Assembly: GCA_963854835.1 (NCBI GenBank)
Contig: OY978525.1
Location: forward strand, 64,760,907 to 64,824,906
Direction: 5' to 3'
DNA: 64,000 bases
Origin: Megamerina dolium
Taxonomy: Eukaryota; Arthropoda; Insecta; Diptera; Megamerinidae
Part shown: positions 10,606 to 20,755 of the stretch, in pieces
How the letters are laid out: the number at the start of each line of letters is the position of its first letter
Position numbering within the stretch: the first letter of the stretch is position 1
Notes under the pieces: generated by a model
What the model saw: only the letters and a program-made list of their open reading frames with translations
Told to the model about the DNA's origin: nothing
Database searches by the model: none
Made by a program: the position numbers and the translations under genes

Positions 10606-11533
10606 ATGGAGCAAATGTAAGTAAAATTGTTTTGCTTAGTTTTTTTTTAAATATTAAATGAACCATAATTTTTATTTCAGAATTCAAGAAAAAAAGCGAA
10701 AAAGATGGTCCCTCGAAGAGACAACAGGATTTTTAAGATGCTATCTCGTGCGGAAGGAGGAATTTCAGCATCCAAAAAAAAAGAGGCTGGCATATGCAAA
10801 CGTGTTAGAAGACATGATGTCAATTGGTATTTCGGTACGTTAATTAAAAATAATGAAATTTTAAAAGACAATAACAAACTTTTCTTTCACGTACTTTGCT
10901 CCATGCGTATAAGGCTGTGCGTGACAATAAGCGCAGCACTAGTGCCAGCCCATGTTTTGCTCTATACATGGAGCTAATGGATGAAATTTATGGGAGAAAT
11001 CCAATAATTTCGAATAGCCACACGATCCATGTGGGCTCCAGGCCGACTAAAATGATGTCGCCAGTTCAGCGTCGCCACTGCGATCACCATCGCCACTACC
11101 ATCACCATCGCCACTGCCATCACTATAGCCACTGCCATCACCATCGCCAATAGCATCACCATCACCTCTATCAACACCGTCGCCTCTGCCATCACCGTCG
11201 CCACTGCCATCACCATCACCTCTATCAACACCGTCGCCTCTACCATCACCGTCGCCACTGCCATTACCATCGCCTCTGCCACCACCGACAGCTTCAACAT
11301 CCGGAACGGTAGCTCCAGCTTCTTCAGCACCTGCTGTGCGCAGACAGCGTTCAGCACGTGAGGCATATTACAATGAAAAATTAAAATTGAAGCAGCTGGA
11401 GGCAGAAGAAAGGAAAAAAGGGAGGGATGAAGCTGTTCAACAATTTAAAGAATTGTTGATGCAGAAGTGGGAGAGGGATGCAGATACAGAGAGGAAAAAG
11501 TTTGATTTATTAGAAAAGCTAATTCAAAAGTAG
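10606..11533 (+). pseudogene. Harbinger Myb/SANT-like (MADF-type) protein, probably frameshifted
   Basis: In Harbinger elements this partner protein binds the transposon ends and helps the transposase enter the nucleus. Exon 1 starts at the ATG at 10606 and joins exon 2 (10681-10834) across a 64-nt intron with GTAAGT and TTTCAG ends. Exon 2 gives RKRWSLEETTGFLRCYL, a trihelix/SANT-like start. The second half of the domain is YKAVRDNKR...YMELMDEIYGRNP at about 10905-11000, but the junction between the two halves is unresolved. A change of frame is needed within an A-run near 11049-11052. After it comes a Ser-Pro-Leu-rich repeat stretch (about 11072-11285) and then a charged, probably coiled-coil C-terminus (11336-11533) rich in Lys, Glu and Gln. 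An undetected intron could replace one of these breaks. Confidence 0.75.
11070..11290 (+). repeat. Coding minisatellite (Ser-Pro-Leu-Pro repeats)
   Basis: Degenerate tandem repeats of CCATCACCATCGCCACTG type run for over 200 bp. In the frame of the downstream coiled coil they encode repeated SPSPLP. In another frame they read as His-rich. Slippage here can alter the linker length of the Myb-like protein. Confidence 0.8.
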
Positions 11534-11924
11534 AATGGAAATTAGTAATTATTTTAATTTTTTTATATTATTTTTTGAATTTCTTTAGTTTTTATGTATA
11601 ATTTTTTCTTGTATATATATTTTTAATTTTCTCTATTTATTAAGTTACATTTAAGAAAAAGTATTTAGGGATTTCTTTTTATTTAGAGTATATTTTATAA
11701 TTTAGTTTATTTATATTCTATTAGACTTCTTTTTGCCTATTTTTTAAGTTATTTAAAAAACTGTGATATGAACTTGTGATGATTTTTTTTATTTGAATTA
11801 CATTAATTACATATTAAGAAAATAATAATGAAATATACAGATTAATTTTTTACCAAACATGATTTTGTCATTTATTTATTCGAAAATAGAAAACTAGCTC
11901 TAAATATATATTGCTAAAAACACT

Positions 11925-13259
11925 TCAAATAACATTTTGCCGTCGTAAATAATTAAAGAGATTCTGTCTTCTGTCGAGGCTTGCATCTAGATTTGACTCT
12001 TCAATTTCACCTTCAAGAACAAACGGGCTTGAATCATTCGTGTCAGTTTCTTCATTGACTTCGTAAAAATCGTCAAAAGAAATACAAATGTTATGTAAAA
12101 CACATATACTGACCACGATGTTAATTATTATCTTCAAGTCCGTTTGTTCTGTAAATTTCAACAGCCTTCGAAAACGTCCTTTTAAGAGTCCAAACGCATT
12201 TTCAACTACCATTCGTGTTGAGGAATGTATTTCGTTAAATTTCCGATGGCTTTCAGATAAGTTTCCGTAATCTTTAAAAGGTGACACCAGCCATTTTGTC
12301 GATGGACAAGCCGAATCTCCGATAATAATAAAATTAGAATTTGAAAACATTACTTCATAATGGGTTTCTGCATCCTGGTAGAGTCTTGATCTTCTTAGAA
12401 CTCTGTAATCATGAAGCGACCCTGGTTCACCACAAGTTATGTCAATGAACTTTTTATTGGCATCCACCACAGCTTGAAGCACTATACTATAAATTTTTTT
12501 TCGATCAAAGTACATCTCTTTCTGATCTTTTGGGCCTTTAATAACAATGTGAATACAATCGATAGCTCCAATCGCGCCAGGAATACGTTTTTTTATATAA
12601 AATTTTTCGATGTTTTCTTGCAAATAAATGCCTTCTGGCCACTTGATGTACTCATTGCTCATATGTATTAAAAACCTGGAAACTCGTTGCACTGTTGACC
12701 AAGCTGCCGATGAAGCTACCCCAAATAAATTCGCCAGCTGTCGAAATGTCACTGTGTTGCTTACGTACCAAATATACATATAAACAGCGTTTCTTGGTGT
12801 AACACGTGACCTTCCACCACCAGACTGGTCAGGAACAAAGGTGGACAACGAGTACTTTGCTGAAAATCGGAGAAATTTCTTAAATTGTTAAATGTACTTA
12901 TTTTAAATAGTTTTTGATTCTTATAAAATAAATATTCCACTGTTTCACGTTTCAGCCTCATATTCATTTTGAAATCCTTATCACTCATTGCGTCAAGAGT
13001 GCCTTCAAAATTGGAACACTTCAAATGTTGTTCATTTTCGCTTTCTGACTCTTCAGAAGAAGAGCTGGGACTTACAAATATTGCTTCCAATATTTGATTC
13101 ACTTCTTCCCTCTCTTTATTGCGACGGGATTCGCACTGTTCACCCAATAACATAGACACAATCTGCATAATATAAACAAATATGAATTTTATTTATTTCT
13201 TATTTTATATTTTTTAAGTAAATAAATATATTTACCAAAGATTCCGCTGAACTGCTCAT
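11925..13259 (-). CDS. PIF/Harbinger DDE transposase, spliced
   Basis: Cut-and-paste transposase of the DDE_Tnp_4 (HARBI1-like) type. I propose three exons on the minus strand: 13259-13236, 13162-12898 and 12859-11925. The introns are 73 and 38 nt, with GT/AG ends. Together they give about 407 codons, close to the usual Harbinger length. The catalytic residues fit Asp197 in AIDCIHI, Asp278 in IIGDSACP and Glu316 in VVENAFGLLKGRFRR. Upstream, FRQLANLFGVASSAAW (about residues 135-150) looks like the helix-turn-helix. The N-terminus has a Ser/Glu-rich acidic stretch. I chose the start at 13259 because it gives a standard donor site and keeps the frame. The 38-nt intron is unusually short, so that junction is the least certain part. 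Confidence 0.88.
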
Positions 13260-14460
13260 TTTTTATTTTGCTTTACATTTACTAATATGACAAACGAATC
13301 ATATATTTTGACAACTGTCATTATTGTAACTAAAAGGAAATTTTAATCGACTTGGTGTTCTTTTGCAACTCGTGTGCAAAAGAATGCGGCTAATAATACA
13401 AATTTTATATTTTCAGACTTACAATTAGTTTGACGTGATGAACGAGCGAGTTTCTCAAGCAGACTCACGGAGCGGGTGGATGTTGATGGCAGAGCTGTAA
13501 AAGTGTGAAGTCAATTTCACTTTTAATTCTTTTATTTAAATTTTGAAAAGCTGAACTCCTTTTTTCCTAGCATTCAGTGTGGGAAGTCTTAAGGCTGATA
13601 AAAATGAATGAGTTCTATTCGTTTTCAATTCATGAATTGAAAAACCTAAAGAATTCACACAGAATTGAAATTTTAATGAATGCATCAGCAGATGGCTGCA
13701 GCCTAAAAAGAATGAGAGTGGCGATATCCATTCAGTAGCAAGCCTTTCTTCTTCTTCGCGTTTTGTTGTTTACAAAATATATGTATGGTTGTTGGATATT
13801 TCATTTCTGGGTTCCCATTGGCTTATATTAAATATAAAGAAAGTATTAAACACAAAAATTATAGAAGTTTTATTTCGTATTACAATTTTTTGATTGTTTT
13901 TTCGTAATCTTTTTAATAAATTGAGAAGTAACGACTAACATGTTTGTTCCTGGTAATTTGACCTCCTTGACGAATTTTACGTATATATACGCAAATGTAC
14001 GTATAATGCGTAGGTATATAATGATCCATTAATTTCTTCAAAGTGAATCTTGTAAGATAAATTTAAAAATGTGTTCAAAAGAAAATGAAAATTTAATTGA
14101 TTGTGAGAATTCTTCATAGCAAAGTCAACACATCGTTGAAGAATGGGAAGAACTATCCGATATTTGGTTTCATAGTCCTATATCAGAAAAGTCTGCGTTA
14201 GAGGCATCAATGTTAAAGTCGTCACCAGAAGTACAGTAGGAGCCTCAACAAACTGTTGTAAACGCTATTTTATATAGAAAATTTTTTTCTATCATATTTG
14301 TATTAATTTGTATATAAATTGAGCAGCTCGATTCAACAGACTATTTCAAGAAAAGAGGGGGAGTTCTTGTGCGTTGTTGCATATGCAATATAAAACTCCA
14401 GAGTATTGTGCGGGTTACATCAAATTTATTTATTTATTTATAACAGCTGATTGGTTTTGT

Positions 14461-14670
14461 CATGGTATAATAACTCAAGGTAGAGCTATTGGGGAAAGTT
14501 CTCATGAATGAAGGAGAAAAAGTAAATAAATCAACAACAAACACATGGGAAAAGAAAAAAAAGAAGTTAAAAAAAAAACAAAAAACACATGCGTCATATG
14601 CCAGTTTCTGACATATGACGCATCCAAGAGGAATTTTTTGTAGTTGCTCTACCTTCATAATAATACCATG
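14461..14670. mobile_element. Small hAT-like MITE nested in the hAT element
   Basis: 210 bp with imperfect inverted ends, CATGGTATAATAACTC... and ...AATAATACCATG, each followed inward by AAGGTAGAGC or its complement. It is flanked by a perfect 8-bp duplication GGTTTTGT (14453-14460 and 14671-14678). The duplication length fits hAT, but the CATGG end is not the typical CAGGG, so the superfamily is less sure than the insertion itself. It contains the hairpin at 14589-14623. Confidence 0.82.
14589..14623. repeat. Perfect 12-bp inverted repeat
   Basis: ATGCGTCATATG pairs with CATATGACGCAT across an 11-nt loop, inside the nested MITE. It may be the trace of a still smaller foldback element, or part of the MITE. 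Confidence 0.75.
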
Positions 14671-16890
14671 GGTTTTGTTCCAAAGCAGCTATGCTTTTCA
14701 TGGTAATAAATAATAGCATATTTCCAGTATTTCAGAGTTTAAAAGAATAATATTGAATGAATTCATCATATTTTTAAGCCTTTCAAGAATGGGATTGATA
14801 TTTTTCAATTCCCACTCTTTACTGAATGGGAAAGTGTAATAATTTTAAGCTTTTGAGAATGATGAATGGTTCGTCTGTCATTCTTTAATGAATTCGAAGC
14901 AAAAGAGTGCAGCCTCGTTGATGCAGCTTTTAAATGAATTAAGGGTGAGTGAATTCCGTAATCATTCAATTCTTTTACAGCTCTGGTTGATGGTCTTGTT
15001 ATTGATGTTCAAGACCGAATATTGTCTGAAATGACAGAAATGGTGTAAAATATGAGGGTTCTTGGAAAAAATAGTTTGTTACCATTTCAAAGAGGTAAAC
15101 ATATATTTATACATTTTAAATAATATGAAATTTACACATTTCTAAGCATTATTCAATTGAACAAAGCGTTAAAAATGTTATTAAACAGCATTATGATGCA
15201 AAATACATTCTAATATATCGTTTAAACCAAGATTTTATTCCAGTCACTTTGAATACGATACACTACGTTATTTATTTTGCTTAATATCTCATATTGTCAA
15301 TATGGTCTCTATGAGACTGTAGTTTCTTTCGTTGAGGATTATAAAGCATTACAAACTCTCCTTCGTAAAACCCCTTGAAATTTACTCTCAAATATTACAT
15401 GGGCCTCATCTCATCGCTTATTAATTGCGATCGGTATCTGATGAACTTATGTAACCTTCGGTTGTTCTCGTTAGTGTTGTGTTGTTAGTGCTATGTGACT
15501 GACTGTACAAGTACTTATGAAAATACTTTGCACTTTCCAGTATGTATTCTCTCTCCGAGTGACACAGTAGTTCTTTTTTGGCTTTGACAGGATTCTACTG
15601 TAGTATGCTATTACTTTTTCTTGCCCATCTATGATCAGAGAGAGCACACCACTTATTCCATGGCCACTCGCATCTGTGTCCAACTCAAACTTTTACCCAG
15701 TTACTGGATACACTAATACTGCTGCTGAACATATTCTTTCTTTCAGCTGTTCGATCGCATTGTGTTGTTCCTCACCCCACGCAAGTTGATGGTTTTTTCT
15801 TGTTAACTCAAGCAAACTGCTGTCAATGTTTGCCAATCCAGGAACAAATCATCTATAATAAATACACAAGCCTAGGAAACTTCTTAACTCATGGAGATTC
15901 GATAGAATAGGCCATTCTTGTACTACTGCTATTTTCTCATCGTCAGTATGTACCCCTTCCGTGGTTACTTTATGACCAAGATACATAACTTCCCGCCTAA
16001 AGAGTGAACACTTTTTCGTATATAATTTAAGTCCTGCTAATTGTATACGTTCAAATACTTCTTTCAATTTCTCCAGGTGGTCGTTCTCTTAGTACACGTT
16101 CCATCAACCATTCGAAAGTAGCCAGCGCATTATACAGACCAAATGGCATCACTGTGAGTTGTCATAGACCATCGCCAATACTGATTCGCATATGGTTTAA
16201 TAACACCTTGCTTCTGCATATCGGTAATCAACTTAATGGCTTCATCTCCTTCGGCCAATGGAACTCGTCGTGGTGCTGACGGATTGATCTAAAATCTCTG
16301 ATGTTAATGTGATGTTTCACGATGGTTGTTTGTCCACCAGTTTTTCGATTTGGTGAAAAGATTGAACTGTACTTCTCCATTAGTTGCAAGGCCTTTTGTT
16401 TTTGCTGTTTGGTAAGCACACCTCCCCATTCTTCCATTTGTGGTTTTAATTCCGTTCTAACAGTTCCTGATCTTTCACTCTTCATCGACGAACCCGTTTC
16501 ACAATCTTTTACTGCAGTAACTTTCTTGCAATGACCAATCGCCATTCCTTTCTTCACAACTGTAGATGAATTATTTGGATTCAGTATTCTCACTGATGGT
16601 GGTTTGGTGGTGTTTTCACAAGGTGTCTAACTGCCTCAACCGGGTGGGGCTAGCGCAATCCTTGTTGAACTCATCGCAAGTCAACTCACTGGCTGTCATG
16701 TAGTTTGATCTGAGGGTTATGTGATGATACCTTTATTTGTTAATGAGGGGTAGTTATGTAGCTTGCTCTGCTTGCCATGTGATGGCGTCTTCATTATTAT
16801 TAATGGGGGCCCTCCATGTGGCGACCACCGGGCAACGTCCTCCTGGCACCCACTCGGAGACGGCTGAAGTGAGTGGCGAAAATCTCCCCA

Positions 16891-19736
16891 ATGAAAAAAA
16901 CAGCAATGCCTCGGATAAGGACTACCGCTTTTGTTGATGACCCCCGCAAACGAAAAAAGGACAACGATTTACGGATATGCACCTGGAATGTCCGGTCCCT
17001 TTATAGGGAGGGTGCCTCTATCCAGCTGGTTGATGTCCTCGAAAAATACAGAGCTGACATCACCGCTCTCCAGGAAATGCGATGGACGGGACAGGGCTGC
17101 TCCAAAAGAGCGTCCTGTGACATTTACTACAGTTGCCATGCTGAAACGCACGAATTAGGATGAGTATTTTTGGTCTCGCATTTCACGCCTGTGAACGAGA
17201 GGCTGGTCACAATCCGCATTAAGGCAACATTTTTCAACATCAGCCTTATATGTGCCCACGCTCCGATGGATGAGAAGGACAATGTGACTAAGGAGAGCTT
17301 CTTTCAGCGCCTCGAAGAAGCTTATGACCGCTGCCCCCGCCACGATATCAAAATCGTGCTTGGCGACTTTAATGCCAGGGTGGGCAAGGAAGGTACCTTT
17401 GGTCCAACTGTCGGAAAATTCAGCCTCCACCAGAACACCTCCGATAACGGAATGAGGCTGATCGACTTCGCCGCAGCACAAAACATGGTAATTGGTGGTG
17501 CCAGATTCCAGCATCTCGACATCCACAAAGCTACATGGCTGTCCCCAGATGATCGTACAAGAAACCAAATTGATCATGTGGTGATTGACGGAAGGCATGC
17601 TTCCAGTGTGTTGAACGTGAAATCGATCCGTGGTGCCAACATCGACTCGGATCACTATCTTGTTGCAGCTAAGGTGCGCACACGCTTATGTGTCGCACAT
17701 AACAAGAGAAGTCCCACACAGAGAAAGCTCGACGTCAGTAAGCTGCAATCACCAGAGACAGCACATGCATTTTCCACTCGACTATCCGATCTGCTTTTGC
17801 AGAACACTCCCCCACTTGATGATACATGCGCACGGTGGACACATATATCCCACTCCATGACTACTGCTGCCGAGGAGGTAATCGCTTACTACCGGCCTCT
17901 GAGGAATGAGTGGTATGATCAGGAGTGTTGCGACGCTACCGCAGAGAAAGACGCCGCCTACTCTGCGTGCAGGCGCAACGCGAGCTGTTAAGGAGCGGTA
18001 CAGAGAGAAAAAGAGTGCAGAGACATCTTTTCAGGCGCAAGAAGAGGGAGTTGGAAAGTCGCGAGTGTGAGGAGATAGATATGTGTACCGACAAGAATGA
18101 GACTTGAAAATTCTTCGAAAAAATCAAGCGCCTAAGTGGCGGTTTAAATCCCGGAGGCTCTTCTTGTCGTGATGGATGTGGGAATCTGGTTACAGATGTC
18201 CAGAGTGTACTGAGCCTATGGAGGGAACACTTCTCCACGTTACTGAATGGCGATGCTACGAACAATTCCACCAGTGGAAGAGATTGCCCGATAACCCCAA
18301 TTACAGATGATGGTGTTGATGTTCCACCACCCGACTATGACGAGGTCGATACGGCCATTTTAAGGCTGAAGAACAACAAAGCTGCAGGTGCTGATGGCCT
18401 GCCTGCCGAGTTGTTTAAGACCGGAGGCGATGAGCTGCTCACCCGCATGCACCAGCTCATAAGCAGAATATGGTCGGATGAAAGCATGCCTGATGATTGG
18501 AGGCTCAGTGTTCTCTGTCCTGTACATAAAAAAGGAGACCCCACAATTTGCGCCAACTACCGTGGAATAAGTCTCCTGAGCATCGCATACAAGGTTCTAT
18601 CGGGCGTACTGTGTGAAAGGTTGAAGCCTATGCTCAGCAACCTGATTGGACCTTATCAGTGTGGCTTCAGACCTGGTAAATCCACCATCGACCAGATTTT
18701 CACACTGCGCCAAATCCTGGAGAAGACCCAAGAAAAACAGATCGACACACACCACCTATTTGTTGATTATAAAGCCGCTTTCGACAGTCCGGTAAGGGAT
18801 TACCTCTACGCAACAATGTCTGAGTTCGTTATTCCTGCAAAGCTCATTCGACTTTGTAGAATGACACTGCATAACTCCCGCTGTGCAGTGAAAGTTGGGA
18901 AGGACCTCTCCACACCGTTTAGTACCGAACGGGGTTTCAGACAAGGTGATTCGTTATCGTGCGACTTCTTCAATCTTATTATGGAGAAAATAATACGAGC
19001 TGCTGATCTACGACATAATGGCACTATCTTCAACAAAAGTGTCATGCTGTTAGCGTATGCCGACGATATTGATATAATCGATATTAACACGCGAGCAGTC
19101 AGTGCAGCATTCTCAGAGTTAGAAAGAGAGTCGCGTCGGATGGGTAAGACGAAGTATCTAGTGTCAACAAACAAAGAGTCCCGGCGTCTTGGACAGCACG
19201 TCACTGTTGACAACTACGCTTTTGAAGAAGTAAAGGACTTCGTCTATCTTGGAACCAGCATTAACAGCAGTAATGACGTCAGCTTGGAGATAATGCGTAG
19301 GATAACTCTTGCTAACAAGTGTTAATTTGGGCTTAGTAAGCAATTGAGAAGTCGAGCCCTCTCTCGAAGAACGAAAACTACACTCTACACGTCTCTCATC
19401 ATGCCTGTCTTAGCATATGGCGCTGAAGCCTGGACAATTTCCACCTCGGATGAGCGAATGCTTGGAGTTTTCGAGAGAAAAGTCCTACGCAAGATCTTTG
19501 GACCTATTTGCGTTGGTGGCGAGTACCGAATAAGGTACAACCATGAGCTGTACGAGCTGTATGCCGATATTGACATAGTAAAGCGCATCAAGGAAGACCA
19601 GAAGAAGCAGAAGAGGAAGACCAAACCTCCGGTGGAAAGACCAAGTACTGGAGAACCTGACGGCGCTTGAAATTTCTAACTGGCGCCAGCTAGCGATGAA
19701 CAGAGATGGCTGGCGAAGCATGTTATTTTCGGCCTA
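16891..19736 (+). pseudogene. RTE endonuclease-RT, copy 2, broken
   Basis: Same protein as the open ORF at 41388-44366, but broken in several places. The open pieces are 16873-17163, 17170-17991, 18411-19325 and 19344-19670. Breaks seen against copy 3 include a stop and frame change near 17160, a small deletion near 17960-18030, an in-frame TGA near 18104, loss of about 30 bp after RRMG near 19145, a TAA near 19323 and a rearranged C-terminus near 19590. The endonuclease motif GDFNARVG and the RT motif YADDIDII are still readable. Confidence 0.88.
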
Positions 19737-19776
19737 AATCGATATTCGGTTGTTATGGCCACATAAGTAAGTAAGA

Positions 19777-20036
19777 AAGTAGTAAAGCGCATCAAAATCC
19801 AGCGGCTGCACTGGCTAGGTCATGTCGAGCGAATGGAAGAACACGCTCCAGCTAAGAGCGCTGGAGGACGATTTAGAAGAGGAAGACCTAACCTGCGGTG
19901 GAAGGACCAAGCACTGAAGAACCTGACGGCGCATGGAATTTCGAACTGGCGCCAGCTAGCAAAGAACAGAGATGGCTGGCGAAGCATGTTATTTTCTGCC
20001 TAAATCGATATTCGGTTGTTATGGCCACATAAGTAA
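19777..20036 (+). mobile_element. Second RTE 3' end in tandem
   Basis: About 260 bp matching only the last part of the RTE ORF (KRIKIQRLHWLGHVERMEEH to WRSMLFSA and stop) and the 3' tail. It directly follows the tail of copy 2 and shares that copy's target-site duplication. A template jump during one insertion, or insertion into the tail, would explain it. Confidence 0.85.
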
Positions 20037-20234
20037 GTATTCTCACTGGTACCATTCTATTTTCTTTAGGTTTCATTAACCTCTTTCCAAGTACGATGTT
20101 TTTATTTGATATTTCTTTATCCGCTTCTATTACCCATAACTTGCGTGTTTCAATATTCACATTCATCTGTGCCCCAATGACATGTCAGTATTTGCTGATT
20201 ACACTATGCTTGTAACCAATGTTCAATGGCAATA

Positions 20235-20755
20235 GCCTAGACAGACGGCAGCGTTAATCCGGAACCGGCGCACTTAATCCGAATAAAATATTAACCTGAC
20301 AGACGGCAGTATTGCGGATTAACTAAACGGCTGATTGCTGTTTTATTGGGTCTGCTCACTTACATTACTATCACTATCAATGTTTGTCATTTGTCACTCT
20401 CGATATGAGAAAACCTACAACAAGTACGTGAAGTGAAAACTATCAGAAACTTGTAAATTAACTTTCACAGTTCGTAATTGACAGCTGGATTTATTTGTTC
20501 GCCAACGCTTTTCATGTTGAAAACTGTTAACAATTGTTGAAAGTTTTTTGTTAGCGAACACACCTAATATTTTGCAAAATGGATCCAGAAAAATTCACAA
20601 TAGAAAATTTTCAGCAGTGTTGCCATCGCAAATTGCCCTAATCCTCTTTTATTTTGGGAATGAATCATAGGGTTAATGCGGATTAGCTGCAGTTAATGCC
20701 CGAGTTAATTCGAATTAACTCGGTAATCCGAAATTAGGCTGCCGTCTGTCTAGGC
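20235..20755. mobile_element. Inverted-repeat DNA element, 521 bp, superfamily unclear
   Basis: Perfect ~20-bp terminal inverted repeats: AGCCTAGACAGACGGCAGC and its complement, with TA on both sides. Subterminal TTAATCCG words recur in both orientations. The interior contains ATGGATCCAGAAAAATTC at 20580, the start of an open frame that ends quickly, possibly the first codons of a lost transposase or partner gene. It interrupts the Gypsy remnant. TA flanks suggest Tc1/mariner-like insertion, but a 3-bp TSD cannot be excluded. Confidence 0.85.
20701..20722. repeat. Perfect 22-bp palindrome
   Basis: The sequence CGAGTTAATTC followed by its exact complement, with no spacer, in the right subterminal region of the 521 bp element. 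It resembles the TTAATCCG subterminal words and may be a transposase-binding site. Confidence 0.8.

Larger units (their letters stand above)
10356..13391. mobile_element. PIF/Harbinger DNA transposon, full length, two genes
   Basis: 3,036 bp between AGCCGCATTCTTTTG and CAAAAGAATGCGGCT, flanked by a 3-bp duplication AAT (10353-10355 and 13392-13394). It has the standard Harbinger layout of two convergent genes: a Myb/SANT-like DNA-binding protein on plus and a DDE transposase on minus. The terminal ~37 bp contain an internal hairpin, and the same subterminal motifs occur in the two MITEs nearby. The transposase reads open across two proposed introns. The partner gene carries at least one frame break, so this copy may be only partly functional. 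Confidence 0.93.
13490..14985. mobile_element. Non-autonomous hAT element, 1.5 kb
   Basis: 1,496 bp with 14-bp terminal inverted repeats CAGAGCTGTAAAAG and CTTTTACAGCTCTG. A perfect 8-bp duplication, GTTGATGG, flanks it (13482-13489 and 14986-14993). The CAG...CTG ends and 8-bp duplication are hallmarks of the hAT superfamily. No transposase is recognisable inside. A short open stretch from the ATG at about 14070 soon hits a stop and may be a leftover first exon. Many ATTGAAT/ATTCATT-like subterminal words occur near both ends, which could be transposase-binding repeats. Confidence 0.9.
13400..15095 (+). other. Possible degenerate exon split by the hAT element
   Basis: If the hAT element (13490-14985) and one TSD copy are ignored, 13415-13489 and 14994-15095 join. 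They give a run of sensible codons (RDERASFSSRLTERVDVDG, then IDVQDRILSEMTEMV) bounded by TTTTCAG on the left and GAG|GTAAAC on the right, as in an internal exon. Two stop codons (before RDER and after MTEMV) break it, so at best it is a dead exon or an old element. I do not recognise the protein. Confidence 0.3.
16596..20036 (+). mobile_element. RTE-clade LINE, copy 2, with duplicated 3' end
   Basis: It starts with the full 5' leader shared with copy 3 (GGTGGTGTTTTC...) and ends in a (TAAG)-type tail. A 12-bp duplication GTATTCTCACTG flanks the whole block at 16584-16595 and 20037-20048. Inside that single pair of duplications there are two 3' ends: the main copy ends near 19776, and a second 3'-terminal piece (19777-20036) follows at once. 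The target was a Gypsy pol sequence. About 48 bp of leader before the ORF is deleted relative to copy 3. Confidence 0.92.
15471..20170 (-). pseudogene. Ty3/Gypsy pol remnant, split by RTE copy 2
   Basis: Minus-strand pieces of a Gypsy pol polyprotein. 20170-20049 (NIETRKLWVIEADKE...) and 16583-16228 (RILNPNNSSTVVKKG) lie just before the RT and would be continuous without the RTE insertion. 16067-15849 carries the end of the RT, with VMYLGHKVT and LRSFLGLCIYYR. 15683-15471 carries the RNase H start, MDTDASGHGISGVLS, and YYSRILSKPKKNY. Much of the RT core is missing or scrambled, and there are several stops. It probably belongs to the same minus-strand element as the gag, primer site and LTR at 22.2-23.5 kb, but that is inferred from order only. 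Confidence 0.8.
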
